Made by a program: the position numbers and the translations under genes
The notes under the pieces: generated by a model
Database searches by the model: none
What the model saw: only the letters and a program-made list of their open reading frames with translations
What the model was told of the DNA's origin: nothing
Origin: Acidobacteriaceae bacterium
Lineage (GTDB): Bacteria; Acidobacteriota; Terriglobia; Terriglobales; Acidobacteriaceae
DNA: 64,000 nt
Direction: 5' to 3'
Assembly (NCBI GenBank): GCA_003139095.1
Contig: PLHW01000035.1
Span: 62,001-126,000, forward strand
Shown: positions 7,069-15,908 of the stretch, one piece after another
Position numbering within the stretch: position 1 is the stretch's first letter
How the letters are laid out: the number at the start of each line of letters is the position of its first letter

Positions 7069-9333
7069 TCAGCCCTTGAACGGATTGAGGCCAATCTCTT
7101 CGATCTGTGCGGCAAATTCGTCAATGAGCGCCGGCAGCCGCTGGTAGTCGGACAAAGCGATCTGCTCGATGCGGACGCGCTCCTCTTCGAGCGCGAGCTG
7201 CACGAGTTTTTGCCGGATGTTTTCGCTGCGCGTGCCCATCAACTCGCTGCCGCGAATGAAGTGGCACTGGTAGTCGTCGCCCGACTTGCATCCCAGCAGC
7301 AATATGCCGTCGAACCCGCGGGCCAGCGCGTCGGCGATCCAGATCACGTTGACCGCGCCCAGGCAGCGCACCGGGATCACGCGGACAAAAGGACTGTAGC
7401 GGAGTCGAGCAACGCCCGCGGCCTCGAGTGCGGGCAAGGCATCGTTTTCACAGGCAAGCACCAACAGCCGCGGTTTCTCCTCGAATTCGTCAGGAACCTT
7501 CACGGCCTTGATCATCGAGGAGATCACGTCGATCGAGTAGTCGCCAAAGGAAATGATGCGTTCCGGGCAGGCGCCTAAGCAGATGCCGCAGCGGCGGCAA
7601 CGACCTGGATTCGGCAGCGGAGTTCCCTTCTGATCTTCATCGAGACTGCCGAAAGGACATTCCTCGGTGCAGCGTTTGCACTGCGTGCAGCGCTGCATCT
7701 GAAAATCCGGAACAGTCCGATCTTCCCAACGCGGATGCAACGTTGCGCCGCGCGCTGTCAGTTCGATGCACTGAATCGCCTTGAGCACGGCGCCCTGGGC
7801 ATCGGCGATGCAACCCTCAATGTCATTGGGCGCCCGCATGCAGCCCGCCGCGTAGATGCCGGTTCGCCGTGTTTCATACGGGAAACAGATGAAGTGGGAA
7901 TCGGGAAATCCGTTGTTCAGGACCGGAAGGTCGGGGCCCTGCCGATAAGTCAAGTGGAGCAGGTCTGTGCCCTCGAGGTGCCCCCGGTCGGCGATAAGCT
8001 GGCGAGCTGCGTCGAGTTGAGGACCCTGCTCTCCTTTGTTAATGATGGCCTTGGCGTCGCGCAGGTTGCGGATTACTTCGCCGTCGGCGGCGACCGGTAC
8101 CATGCCCGTCGCCAGAACTACAAGATCAGCCTCGACCGCAATTGACGGCCCAAGGAGAGTGTTCTCGACGTTGACTCGAAGCGGTTCGCGGCTTCCGGCA
8201 TCGGCTGCTGCAACTGAGACCACATCTCCCTTTAGCATGGATATGCCGGGGTCCTCTTGAGCACGCCGATAGAAGTCTTCGGATTGCGCCGGTGTGCGGA
8301 TGTCTTTGTAGAAGATGTAGGTTTCGACTTCAGGGTCGAGTTCACGCGCCCAAAGCGCCTGTTTCAGAGACGCTCGGCAGCACACAGCCGAACAGTAAGG
8401 AAGATGGGCTTGGTCGCGCGAGCCAGCGCACTGGATGAAGGCAATTCTCTTTGGCGGACGGCCATCGGAGGGGCGGTGGATTTTGCCGGTGGCTGACAAA
8501 CGTTCCATCTCAACATTTGTGATTACGTCGGGACTGCGGCCGTAGCCAAGATGGCCCAGCCGCGAGGCGTCATACGGCTTCCAGCCCGTGGCCTGAACAA
8601 TGGCGCCCGCCTTGGTCTGAATTGCGGAACCATTGACCTCCAACTCAATTTCGAACTGCCCTGGCTGGCCACTGATACTGTTGATCGCGGCGGACCGGTA
8701 GATTTGGATGTTTGGGTCGTTCTCCAATTCGCGGATCTGTCTGTCGAGATCGATACTCTCCAAATCACGGTAAGGGGCGCTCTTGGGAAACTGTCTTTTG
8801 AAAGTGCGGAGCCATCCTCCGAGGTCGGCTTCCTTTTCGACCAGCACCACTCGAAATCCGGCACGGCTCGCGTCGCGCGCAGCAGCCATGCCGCTGGGCC
8901 CTCCTCCAACCACCAGGATGGTCGGCTCGGCGGCGAGTTTGGCCGGCTCTCGCATTTCCGCCTTGAGCGCTCGCGCCATTCCCATGCGCAGGTTATCTTC
9001 GGCGAGCATCTGCGTGTCTTCGTTGCCGGGTTCATGACTCCAGACCACCAGTTCGCGCAAATTCACTCTTTCGACGAAACAAGAATCGGAGGCAAAGGTC
9101 TGGGAATGGAATCGGCCGGAGCAGGCGGCGACGACCAGCGACGTGACGCCGGACTGAACGCTCTCTTTGATCTGTGCAACTCCCTCGTCACCACAAAGAA
9201 ATGGATGCGAGCGGCACACAGAGACACTGCGCTCCTCACGTGCGACTTTTTCGAGAGCTTCGATATCAAGCGCAGCTCCGATGTCGCAACCGCGACAGAG
9301 AAAGACCGCGACGTTCTTCTTCTCGTCAGCCAC
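7069..9333 (-). CDS. qmoB: QmoB, HdrA-like flavoprotein with MvhD-like domain
   Basis: 754 residues. After an N-terminal domain with several Cys (F-L-C-R-G-C-D-I-G), an FAD-binding Rossmann fold begins near residue 135 (V-V-G-G-G-P-S-G-M). Two ferredoxin clusters follow near residues 545-595 (C-T-Q-C-K-R-C-T-E-E-C-P and C-R-R-C-G-I-C-L-G-A-C-P). The C-terminal ~140 residues resemble MvhD (L-L-L-G-C-K-S-G-D-D-Y-Q-C-H-F). This matches QmoB of sulfate reducers and HdrA of methanogens. It forms the soluble part of Qmo with QmoA and may confurcate or relay electrons to AprBA. It overlaps qmoA by 8 bp, which fits translational coupling. Confidence 0.93.
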   Translation of the reverse strand: MADEKKNVAVFLCRGCDIGAALDIEALEKVAREERSVSVCRSHPFLCGDEGVAQIKESVQSGVTSLVVAACSGRFHSQTFASDSCFVERVNLRELVVWSHEPGNEDTQMLAEDNLRMGMARALKAEMREPAKLAAEPTILVVGGGPSGMAAARDASRAGFRVVLVEKEADLGGWLRTFKRQFPKSAPYRDLESIDLDRQIRELENDPNIQIYRSAAINSISGQPGQFEIELEVNGSAIQTKAGAIVQATGWKPYDASRLGHLGYGRSPDVITNVEMERLSATGKIHRPSDGRPPKRIAFIQCAGSRDQAHLPYCSAVCCRASLKQALWARELDPEVETYIFYKDIRTPAQSEDFYRRAQEDPGISMLKGDVVSVAAADAGSREPLRVNVENTLLGPSIAVEADLVVLATGMVPVAADGEVIRNLRDAKAIINKGEQGPQLDAARQLIADRGHLEGTDLLHLTYRQGPDLPVLNNGFPDSHFICFPYETRRTGIYAAGCMRAPNDIEGCIADAQGAVLKAIQCIELTARGATLHPRWEDRTVPDFQMQRCTQCKRCTEECPFGSLDEDQKGTPLPNPGRCRRCGICLGACPERIISFGDYSIDVISSMIKAVKVPDEFEEKPRLLVLACENDALPALEAAGVARLRYSPFVRVIPVRCLGAVNVIWIADALARGFDGILLLGCKSGDDYQCHFIRGSELMGTRSENIRQKLVQLALEEERVRIEQIALSDYQRLPALIDEFAAQIEEIGLNPFKG

Positions 9334-10600
9334 GATGAGAACTCACACAACTCTGAAGCGCTTTGAGCGCGGCGCTAGTCGCATCGCGCACGCACGACGC
9401 AACATCCATCGGCTGCCGGGCACACCCCGCCGCAAAATGACCGGGCAGCAGCTGAGCGTTCGACAAAAACCCATGAGGATCCCGGCTGAGCATGGACGAG
9501 GGCGAAGCCGAGTGGTTCCGCAGCGCGGGGACCATGCCAGTCGCCAACACCACGAGGCTCACTTTTTGCCGAATGCTGCGCTCGGCCATTACGTCCTCGG
9601 CTGCGACGATAAGGTCGCCGGACGTTCCATCCTCGGTCACTTTTGCCACTTTGCCTTTGACGAGATGGAGCCTTTCATCCTGTTGGGATTCGGCAAGAAA
9701 CAACTCCTGGCGGCCGGGGGAACGGAGATCGATGTAATAAACGTAAATGTCGGCGTTCGGGTACTGCGCCCGCACATATCGAGCCTGCTTGAGCGACGCC
9801 ATACAGCAGACGCTAGAGCAGTGTTTGAGATGGTTCTCGTCACGCGACCCGGCACACTGCACGAAGGCGACGCTTTCGATCTCTTTGCCATCGGAGGGGC
9901 GAAGAATGCGGCCTTTTGTTGGGCCGGTGGGCGCAGCCAGTCGCTCCATCTGGACGTTGGAGATCATGTTGGAATGGAGACCCAGTCCGTCGACCACGCT
10001 CGCGTCGAAAGGCTCCCAGCCGGTGGCCCAAATCACAGACTGTACTTCGAACTCGCGGCGTTGCGCCGTCATCTTCAGATCGATCGCGCCGTATGCGCAA
10101 GCGGGAAGGCACTTTCCACATTGCTCGCCGGGACATGCTGCGGGATCGATTGTGTGACGGAAAGGCCAGGCAAGATCGGTGGGAAGGTAAATGGCGCGGG
10201 TCGTTCCCATGCCGTAGTTGAACGAGTCAGAGCGCGATTCCGGACAGGCCGCGACACATGCTCCGCAGGCCGTACATCGCTCATTCACAAACCTGGGCCG
10301 TTGCTCAACTGTCACCCGGTGCCACCCGTCGCTCGCCTGGACCTCAACGACTTCGGACAAAGTGAGGCAGCGAATGCGAGGGCTGGTGCGAATGCGGCGC
10401 AGGTTGATTTCGAGACCGCAGACCGGTGGGCAGAGTTTCGGAAAGTACTGATGCATCTGCGCCACGCGCCCGCCGAGATAGGCGCTGCGCTCGACGAGAA
10501 TGACGTCGCAACCGGCCTCAGATGCTTCGATGGCAGCGGTGATTCCGGTAATCCCGCCGCCGACGACCATCACTCGGCCGCGGCTATCGGCTTCGCTCAT
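9326..10600 (-). CDS. qmoA: QmoA, HdrA-like FAD and iron-sulfur subunit
   Basis: 424 residues with an N-terminal FAD motif (V-V-G-G-G-I-T-G-I-T) and the HdrA-type segment L-G-G-R-V-A-Q-M, a single ferredoxin-like motif (C-T-A-C-G-A-C-V-A-A-C-P) near residues 92-103, a second Cys set around C-P-G-E-Q-C-G-K-C-L-P-A-C, and the C-A-G-S-R-D signature near residue 250 shared with HdrA and QmoB. QmoA is thought to contact AprBA and pass electrons to or from the Qmo membrane subunit. It lies 82 bp downstream of aprA and overlaps qmoB. Length agrees with known QmoA proteins. Confidence 0.92.
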   Translation of the reverse strand: MSEADSRGRVMVVGGGITGITAAIEASEAGCDVILVERSAYLGGRVAQMHQYFPKLCPPVCGLEINLRRIRTSPRIRCLTLSEVVEVQASDGWHRVTVEQRPRFVNERCTACGACVAACPESRSDSFNYGMGTTRAIYLPTDLAWPFRHTIDPAACPGEQCGKCLPACAYGAIDLKMTAQRREFEVQSVIWATGWEPFDASVVDGLGLHSNMISNVQMERLAAPTGPTKGRILRPSDGKEIESVAFVQCAGSRDENHLKHCSSVCCMASLKQARYVRAQYPNADIYVYYIDLRSPGRQELFLAESQQDERLHLVKGKVAKVTEDGTSGDLIVAAEDVMAERSIRQKVSLVVLATGMVPALRNHSASPSSMLSRDPHGFLSNAQLLPGHFAAGCARQPMDVASCVRDATSAALKALQSCVSSHRG

Positions 10601-10682
10601 GGGTCAACGCCTGCCTCCGGGGAGAACGGAGCCCGTTTAGATGACGCCCCGTGGCACGAACAGCCGCCCGTGGACGAGCCCG

Positions 10683-12593
10683 TCACTTTGCGGCGCTCCC
10701 AATACCGACGAGATACTTCACCGGCCGTTTGATCATTTTCCACTCGCCAGTGGCGTGATCGAATACGCAGTTGCAGAACGCAAGCCAGTCTTTGTTGTCG
10801 AGAGCGGGCTTGTCGGTGCGGAAGTAATAACCGGGCCAACGCGTCTCCTCGCGGAAGTGAATCGAGTTCACATGGGCCTCGGCCTGGTGCATGCGATGCA
10901 CACTCTCCCAGCAGCGCATGAGTTCATTCAGGTTCTCGGCGCCGAGATGCGCTGCATCGCCGCGCAAGAACGCCAGCAGTTCTTTGCCCTTCTCGAGCAG
11001 TGTGCCGCTGGTTTTGAACTGACTTGAGACGCCACCGGCATACTCATCCATGATCTTCTGCATGCGATACATGAACTGCCTGGGACGAATGTAGGCGGGG
11101 TTAATATCGGCATCGGTCGTGTTCCCGCGATTTGCCTCGAATGTACTCAGCGGTTTGAGAATCTCGGCCTTCAGCGATTCAACCAGGGCCGGGTCAATTT
11201 GTGGCGCCGTGTTGTGATCAACGACGTAGGCGATCGCTCCTTTTGCAGCAATGCGTCCCTCGGTGAACGAGCCCGAAGAGAACTTGTGGCTCGATGCTCC
11301 GGAGGCGTCGCCGGCGGCAAACAGGCCGCCGACAGTCGTCATATTGGGATAGCCCCAGAAATAATCTGACTTGGTTGCGTCCGTCTGCAGATCGGAAGGT
11401 CCGGAGACCCAGGCTCCGGATGCGCCGGAGTGCGAACCGATGAAATACGGCTCGCATGCCATGATCTCCGACGGCTTGACCTCTGGTTCGACATTGGTAG
11501 CAGCCCAGAGGCCCGCTTGCGCGATCGTCATATCCAGAAAGTCTTCCCACGCTTCCGATTCAAGCTCCTTCAGCTTCTTCTTCGCGGTCTTCTCGTCGGG
11601 CGATTCTTTGGCGATGCGCTGGATGGCATCCGCCGTTTGCATGTAGATCGGCCCCTTGCCGGCCATCACATCAAGCATCATGAGCCAGTTGCGCAGATTC
11701 GCAGGGATGGGTTTGGCGCGGCTGTACGGTTCCCACTTGGCAAGTTCAGCGGCATTCTCAACCATGTAGTCTTTGCCTTCGGCATTGGTTGCGAGAGCCT
11801 TGAAGAGCAGGAACCACGCGCCCACGGGGCCGTAAGCATCTTTGAAGCGAACCGGAATAAACCGCACTTCCTGGCAGGTCATTTCGGCCCCGGCGTAGAG
11901 CGTGAAGAACGCGCTTCCCGCCGAATTGAAGGGGGGATACCAGGAGCGACCGAATCCTTCTCCCGTGGAGCGGGGCTTGAAGACATGTACCGCGCCGCCC
12001 ATTGCCACCAGTGTGGCTTTGGCCTCGAACACGTAGACAGTGTTGTCACGAGTGCTAAAACCGATCGCACCCACACAGCGGTCGCCATCCATTAAAGGAT
12101 GGGTGATGAACACTCTTTCGAAATACTGCCCTCCGGTTTCGGCCAGCGCATTCTTGGCGGCTTCCGCCACGATGACCTTGTACGATTCTCCGTTGATCAT
12201 CAGCTGCCAGCGCCCTTCATGCACGTATTTTCCGTCTTTGTCTTTCCAGATGGGCAGTCCCCACTTTTCAAACAGGTGAACAGTTGAGTCAACGTGGCGC
12301 GCGATATTGGCAACGAGATCCTCGCGCGTGATACCCATCAGGTCATTGCGGACGTAATCAACGTAGTCTTTCACCGTGTTCTGTCCGCCATTGAGATCGA
12401 CGTACATGTTGATGGCCGACAGTCCCATGGCGACGGCGCCGGAGCGCTCCATGGCCGCCTTGTCGACCAACGTGACTTTCAGCCCGTGCTGGCGCGCCCA
12501 ATAGCTGGCTTCGATGGCGGCGCCGCACGCGGCCATACCGCCTCCACAAACGAGTAAATCCGTCTTGACGACTACGGTTTTGAAATCCGCCAT
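10683..12593 (-). CDS. aprA: Adenylylsulfate (APS) reductase alpha subunit
   Basis: 636 residues with an N-terminal FAD-binding fold (L-V-C-G-G-G-M-A-A-C-G-A), the M-G-L-S-A-I-N segment, a flavin-domain G-G-L-F-A-A-G-D-A-S-G-A-S-S-H-K-F-S-S-G motif near residue 430, and the long helical C-terminus of AprA. The enzyme interconverts APS with sulfite and AMP on FAD, in the cytoplasm. It is 35 bp downstream of aprB with a GGAGA ribosome site. Direction of catalysis cannot be told from sequence; the Qmo partner is typical of sulfate reducers but also occurs in some sulfur oxidisers. sat is not in the window. Confidence 0.95.
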   Translation of the reverse strand: MADFKTVVVKTDLLVCGGGMAACGAAIEASYWARQHGLKVTLVDKAAMERSGAVAMGLSAINMYVDLNGGQNTVKDYVDYVRNDLMGITREDLVANIARHVDSTVHLFEKWGLPIWKDKDGKYVHEGRWQLMINGESYKVIVAEAAKNALAETGGQYFERVFITHPLMDGDRCVGAIGFSTRDNTVYVFEAKATLVAMGGAVHVFKPRSTGEGFGRSWYPPFNSAGSAFFTLYAGAEMTCQEVRFIPVRFKDAYGPVGAWFLLFKALATNAEGKDYMVENAAELAKWEPYSRAKPIPANLRNWLMMLDVMAGKGPIYMQTADAIQRIAKESPDEKTAKKKLKELESEAWEDFLDMTIAQAGLWAATNVEPEVKPSEIMACEPYFIGSHSGASGAWVSGPSDLQTDATKSDYFWGYPNMTTVGGLFAAGDASGASSHKFSSGSFTEGRIAAKGAIAYVVDHNTAPQIDPALVESLKAEILKPLSTFEANRGNTTDADINPAYIRPRQFMYRMQKIMDEYAGGVSSQFKTSGTLLEKGKELLAFLRGDAAHLGAENLNELMRCWESVHRMHQAEAHVNSIHFREETRWPGYYFRTDKPALDNKDWLAFCNCVFDHATGEWKMIKRPVKYLVGIGSAAK

Positions 12594-12628
12594 GATTGCG
12601 TTCTCCTAAAACTTTCCATTCCGACGTC

Positions 12629-13096
12629 CTAGAGTGTTGGGATCTTGTCGAACTTCACCGGCCCGACTTCGTTGTTCAGCCCGGCGGGTTCACTCATCAG
12701 CGTCGGGCTCTTGAGGTCGGCATCTCCAGTTGGGAAATGATCGAAAGGCTGCGCCTTGCCCTCGGCAACACCACGCCGCGTCGGAAACTTGAAGCGCTTG
12801 GGTTTGATCTCTTTGTTGCGAAACTGGACCGTCCACAAGATGTCCTCGCTGCTCCGCATAGGCGTCACACTGGCGCCGAGAGGAACAAAGTCGGCATAGC
12901 CGCGGACTTCAATGGCCTGCGTGGGGCAGATCTTTACGCAGCTGTAGCATTCCCAGCACATCGAGGGATCGCGGTTGTAGGCCTTCATGAGCTGGGAGTT
13001 CAGCGTCATGAGGTCGTTGGGACAGATGTACTGGCAGGCGGTCTTGTCGAGCGCCTTACATCCATCGCATTTACTGGCAATGACGAAACTGGGCAT
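12629..13096 (-). CDS. aprB: APS reductase beta subunit (ferredoxin-type)
   Basis: 155 residues from ATG 13096, chosen because GGAGG lies eight bases upstream and because AprB proteins begin M-P-x-F-V; an in-frame ATG 18 bases earlier lacks this support. Two [4Fe-4S] sites are visible: C-D-G-C-K-A-L-D-K-T-A-C-Q-Y-I-C-P near residue 10 and C-W-E-C-Y-S-C-V-K-I-C-P near residue 47. The C-terminal tail that wraps around AprA is present (residues ~85-155). AprB passes electrons to the FAD of AprA. First gene of the apr-qmo-dsrJ operon. Confidence 0.95.
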   Translation of the reverse strand: MPSFVIASKCDGCKALDKTACQYICPNDLMTLNSQLMKAYNRDPSMCWECYSCVKICPTQAIEVRGYADFVPLGASVTPMRSSEDILWTVQFRNKEIKPKRFKFPTRRGVAEGKAQPFDHFPTGDADLKSPTLMSEPAGLNNEVGPVKFDKIPTL

Positions 13097-13132
13097 TTTG
13101 CCTCCAGAACTCACGAGAATGACTTGGACAAG

Positions 13133-13186
13133 CTATGTCGTCTGCAGGTCACTGAGCACACGCTTAGCAGTCCTATTGCGACATAG
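13133..13186 (-). promoter_or_regulatory. Structured leader hairpin before aprB
   Basis: Perfect 8-bp outer arms CTATGTCG/CGACATAG enclose 38 bases that continue the fold on the minus strand (AGG/CCT, ACTG/CAGT, then AGC-GTGT-GCT as the tip, with small bulges). About 18 bp pair over 54 bases, ending 37 bases before the aprB start. No U-run follows, so it is not an intrinsic terminator. It may stabilise or regulate the mRNA. Confidence 0.45.
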
Positions 13187-13348
13187 AAACGCCGGGGGAT
13201 AATACAGAACCTCTCGATGCCAGCCCAATAATGGATCATCTCAAGCATCGGAATATGAGAGGCGATTCTTACTTAGACCGTCGGTTGAACTTCATGCTCG
13301 ACGATCAACAATCTCGATAAACTCTATAAGGAAAGGAAGACTACCGTC

Positions 13349-13364
13349 TGTGATTCGTGTCACG
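13349..13364. promoter_or_regulatory. CRP/FNR-family operator upstream of aprB
   Basis: TGTGATTCGTGTCACG is a TGTGA-N6-TCAC palindrome, the form recognised by CRP/FNR-superfamily regulators. It lies about 255 bp upstream of aprB and 270 bp from the end of the mtrB-like gene. A close relative lies upstream of the universal stress gene at 26779-26794. Confidence 0.5.
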
Positions 13365-13637
13365 TCCGTATGTAACAGATAATGCCGGCGTTGTGGATGA
13401 CTGTAGGCGTTTTCTGAGGTGTTTCAGCCAGGGACCGGTCCGCCAGCTGGAATCCACACAAAGGAGTTTGCAGCGGTTTTTGGATCTGAGATAACGCGAG
13501 ACAGCTACATGCGGTGTTTCCTGGGGTTGGCGGCAGAGACGGGCAGAAACTCGCTTGGAAACACGTCGCCCAAATGCGAAATGAATACGAAGCCCTTGCC
13601 GTCGTTGATCCGATATCGGAGCCTGCTCCGGATACCC

Positions 13638-15899
13638 TCAGAATGCGTAACGCAGGGACTCGGTCAGCGAGTTGGCGTGAAAGTAGCGCGGCGCTGTCGG
13701 GCCGACAAACGAACCTTCGCCGTACTGGTAATAATTCCAGCCCATGTTGTAGGCCAGTTTGTGGCCCAAATCCACGCTCAGGTTGGCCAAGGGCTGCTGG
13801 TACTTGTACTGCACCGAGCCGAGAGGCTGCAGAATGTTGAACTGCGGCACACTGCCATCAACACTGGTGATACTGTAGCCGACGTTGGCCATCACTCGCT
13901 TCGCCGCCTTGAACCGGATAGCAGCCATTCCGAAATTAGCGTGGTTGGTGTAGTACGAGTTGGCGAGCAGTGGATTGTTCGGGTCGTTCGCTGCACAAGA
14001 GGCGGCAGTGGCCACGAAGGGGAGGGTCACTCCGGTTGGCGGAGTATCGTTGAAGCAGATCAGAGCATTCTGGATTACGCTGTTGAAGTTGTACGCCAGA
14101 TCCAGTCCGAAGCGTTCGCGCGGTGCGAGTGAGGCGGTCAGGCCGTAGTTTTGGTTGTGGCCCACGTACTGGGTTTGTGCGTCGGCGTTTGATTGTTGCA
14201 AGATATTGATGGACCCGCCCAGGATCGCCCAGGGTCGCGGCGTGTAGGTGGTCTGGAAACGGTAGCGCCCTTCCTTGCGTGGCGACATGCGGACGAAGAC
14301 GCCGTTGTAGTTGGTGTGCTCCAGATCGAAATTCAATCGCAGGGAATGGGTGGGCCGCGCCCAGAGCCCGAAGAGCGCCGTTTTCTCCAGGCCTACGAAA
14401 TGGTCCAAGTCTCCGGGCAAATAATCATTGAAGTGGTTGAAGTCCCTGTCGCCATAGCGGTACCCGATGCGTGCCCCGGCTTTTTTCGAAATGTCCCAGG
14501 CCAGTTCGGTCTGATTCCTCTTCCAGTCCTGGTTGAAGGACGATTGAATCAGCGTGTTGGTCGTGGTTGGGGTAGTGAGCGGCGTACTAAGTAGCGTGCA
14601 TGGTAGCATTGCACAGCTATAGTCGCTCTCGCTGAAATTCCCGTTCTGCGGAATGCGGTAAGCCCAAAAATAAAACTTTTCAATCAAGCGCAGATGTTGA
14701 GTAAGGTGCAGGGTGGCCTCGAGATCCAGCACGTCGGAAATGCGGTTGGCAGCGGCAGTTCCGGTGCCGGTGAAGGCGAGGGTATTGGTACGCGTGATCA
14801 GGCCGCTGAAAGACTCGTCCAACGGCGTGCTTGAAGTTGCGGAACTATACGAAAAAGAACCGAGCACTTCCAACTTCCGGAAGTAATTGCTGCGCAGGCT
14901 GAGGCGTTCGGTGGGCGTGGAGGTGCGGATCCGCTGCTCGCGCGCGTAGCTGAAGTACGCGCTGCACTTGATATTGGTCAGAATTCCGTTGACAACCAAG
15001 CTGGGTTGCCCTGCCGGTACGGCGCACGGTTCTTTGTTCGCTGTATCGATGGATAAGCCCAGCTCAACCGGGCCTACTCCCGGCGCGGGGAGTTGCGCCG
15101 GCGCGAAGGAGGCCAGGGAAGTGTCCGTGTCTCCCTTGTAGTAATCGAGGAATTGATCGTAGCTAAGGACGGTTTGCGGCGCGAGCCTCAAGTCTACGCC
15201 CATGCGATAGGAGTTCATGGTCATATTAATTGGCTGCAACAGCAGTGCGTCCGTTCCTTCATGGATGCTACTGAAAGAAGGCCCGGTCATGTTGTTATGC
15301 GAATATCCGAGCCGAAAGCTCACGCGGGATTGAGGAAGCAGCGTGAGGTCAACGTCGCTCATGCGTCGCGTTGTATCGAATAAGTGAGGCGAGTTCAGCA
15401 CCGGAATTGATGGAGTGGAAGTTGGGGGATTCAGGGGGTTCGCCAACAAGTCGAAGTCGGAGAAACTCTGGTCGCGGCGGAAGCTGCTTTGCAGGTTGTA
15501 CCACTTGTTCTTGTCGGCGCGCAGGCGCAGGTAGTTGTTGGGATCGCCTCCCCACCCCGAACTGTTGACGTAGAGATTGTCGAACAGCAGGCCCATGTGA
15601 TCGAGCGACTGCATCGACAGGGTCTGGTCAAGAATTCGAGGGCCGGTTTGCAGATTCACCAGGGTGTCGTACATGTCGCCGCTGCCGGTTACATCGTTGG
15701 AGCGATAGCCGGCCTCGACCGACGAGTGAATCAGATAACCGCCGCGGTTGACGCCATCGGGTTCTGCGGGCGGGACAGGGGCTGGGGGGGCGGTGGGGGT
15801 CTGTGCAACGAGCGCGCCGGGTGACAACACGATTGCGGCGCACACAAGCATCGCTAGAACTATCGCTCTTCGACATCTGCTATGACCAAGCTGCGCCAT
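13638..15899 (-). CDS. MtrB/PioB-like outer-membrane beta-barrel protein
   Basis: 753 residues: a signal peptide (residues 1-32, cleaved near V-A-Q), a Pro-rich linker, then a long run of amphipathic strands rich in aromatic residues (Y-L-R-L-R-A-D-K-N-K-W-Y, F-R-L-G-Y-S-H-N), ending in the aromatic residue typical of barrel proteins (R-Y-A-F). Size and strand pattern fit the decaheme-associated MtrB/PioB family, which sheathes a multihaem cytochrome through the outer membrane. It begins 9 bp after the decahaem gene, the classical pairing. The N-terminal CxxC of Shewanella MtrB is absent. Assignment rests on pattern and context, not on a catalytic motif. Confidence 0.8.
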   Translation of the reverse strand: MAQLGHSRCRRAIVLAMLVCAAIVLSPGALVAQTPTAPPAPVPPAEPDGVNRGGYLIHSSVEAGYRSNDVTGSGDMYDTLVNLQTGPRILDQTLSMQSLDHMGLLFDNLYVNSSGWGGDPNNYLRLRADKNKWYNLQSSFRRDQSFSDFDLLANPLNPPTSTPSIPVLNSPHLFDTTRRMSDVDLTLLPQSRVSFRLGYSHNNMTGPSFSSIHEGTDALLLQPINMTMNSYRMGVDLRLAPQTVLSYDQFLDYYKGDTDTSLASFAPAQLPAPGVGPVELGLSIDTANKEPCAVPAGQPSLVVNGILTNIKCSAYFSYAREQRIRTSTPTERLSLRSNYFRKLEVLGSFSYSSATSSTPLDESFSGLITRTNTLAFTGTGTAAANRISDVLDLEATLHLTQHLRLIEKFYFWAYRIPQNGNFSESDYSCAMLPCTLLSTPLTTPTTTNTLIQSSFNQDWKRNQTELAWDISKKAGARIGYRYGDRDFNHFNDYLPGDLDHFVGLEKTALFGLWARPTHSLRLNFDLEHTNYNGVFVRMSPRKEGRYRFQTTYTPRPWAILGGSINILQQSNADAQTQYVGHNQNYGLTASLAPRERFGLDLAYNFNSVIQNALICFNDTPPTGVTLPFVATAASCAANDPNNPLLANSYYTNHANFGMAAIRFKAAKRVMANVGYSITSVDGSVPQFNILQPLGSVQYKYQQPLANLSVDLGHKLAYNMGWNYYQYGEGSFVGPTAPRYFHANSLTESLRYAF

Positions 15900-15908
15900 G
15901 GCTACTCC

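Larger units (their letters stand above)
13097..13637. other. Intergenic leader of the apr-qmo operon
   Basis: 540 bases without a coding frame I trust. It holds the aprB ribosome site, the leader hairpin and the CRP/FNR-like palindrome. Its length and content suggest the apr operon has its own promoter rather than relying only on read-through from the cytochrome genes. Confidence 0.6.

Noticed and set aside
9167-10732. A 521-codon open frame on the plus strand through qmoA/qmoB
   Set aside because: It lies antisense to well-supported qmo genes, has no known domain, and its composition is that of a mirrored GC-rich gene.
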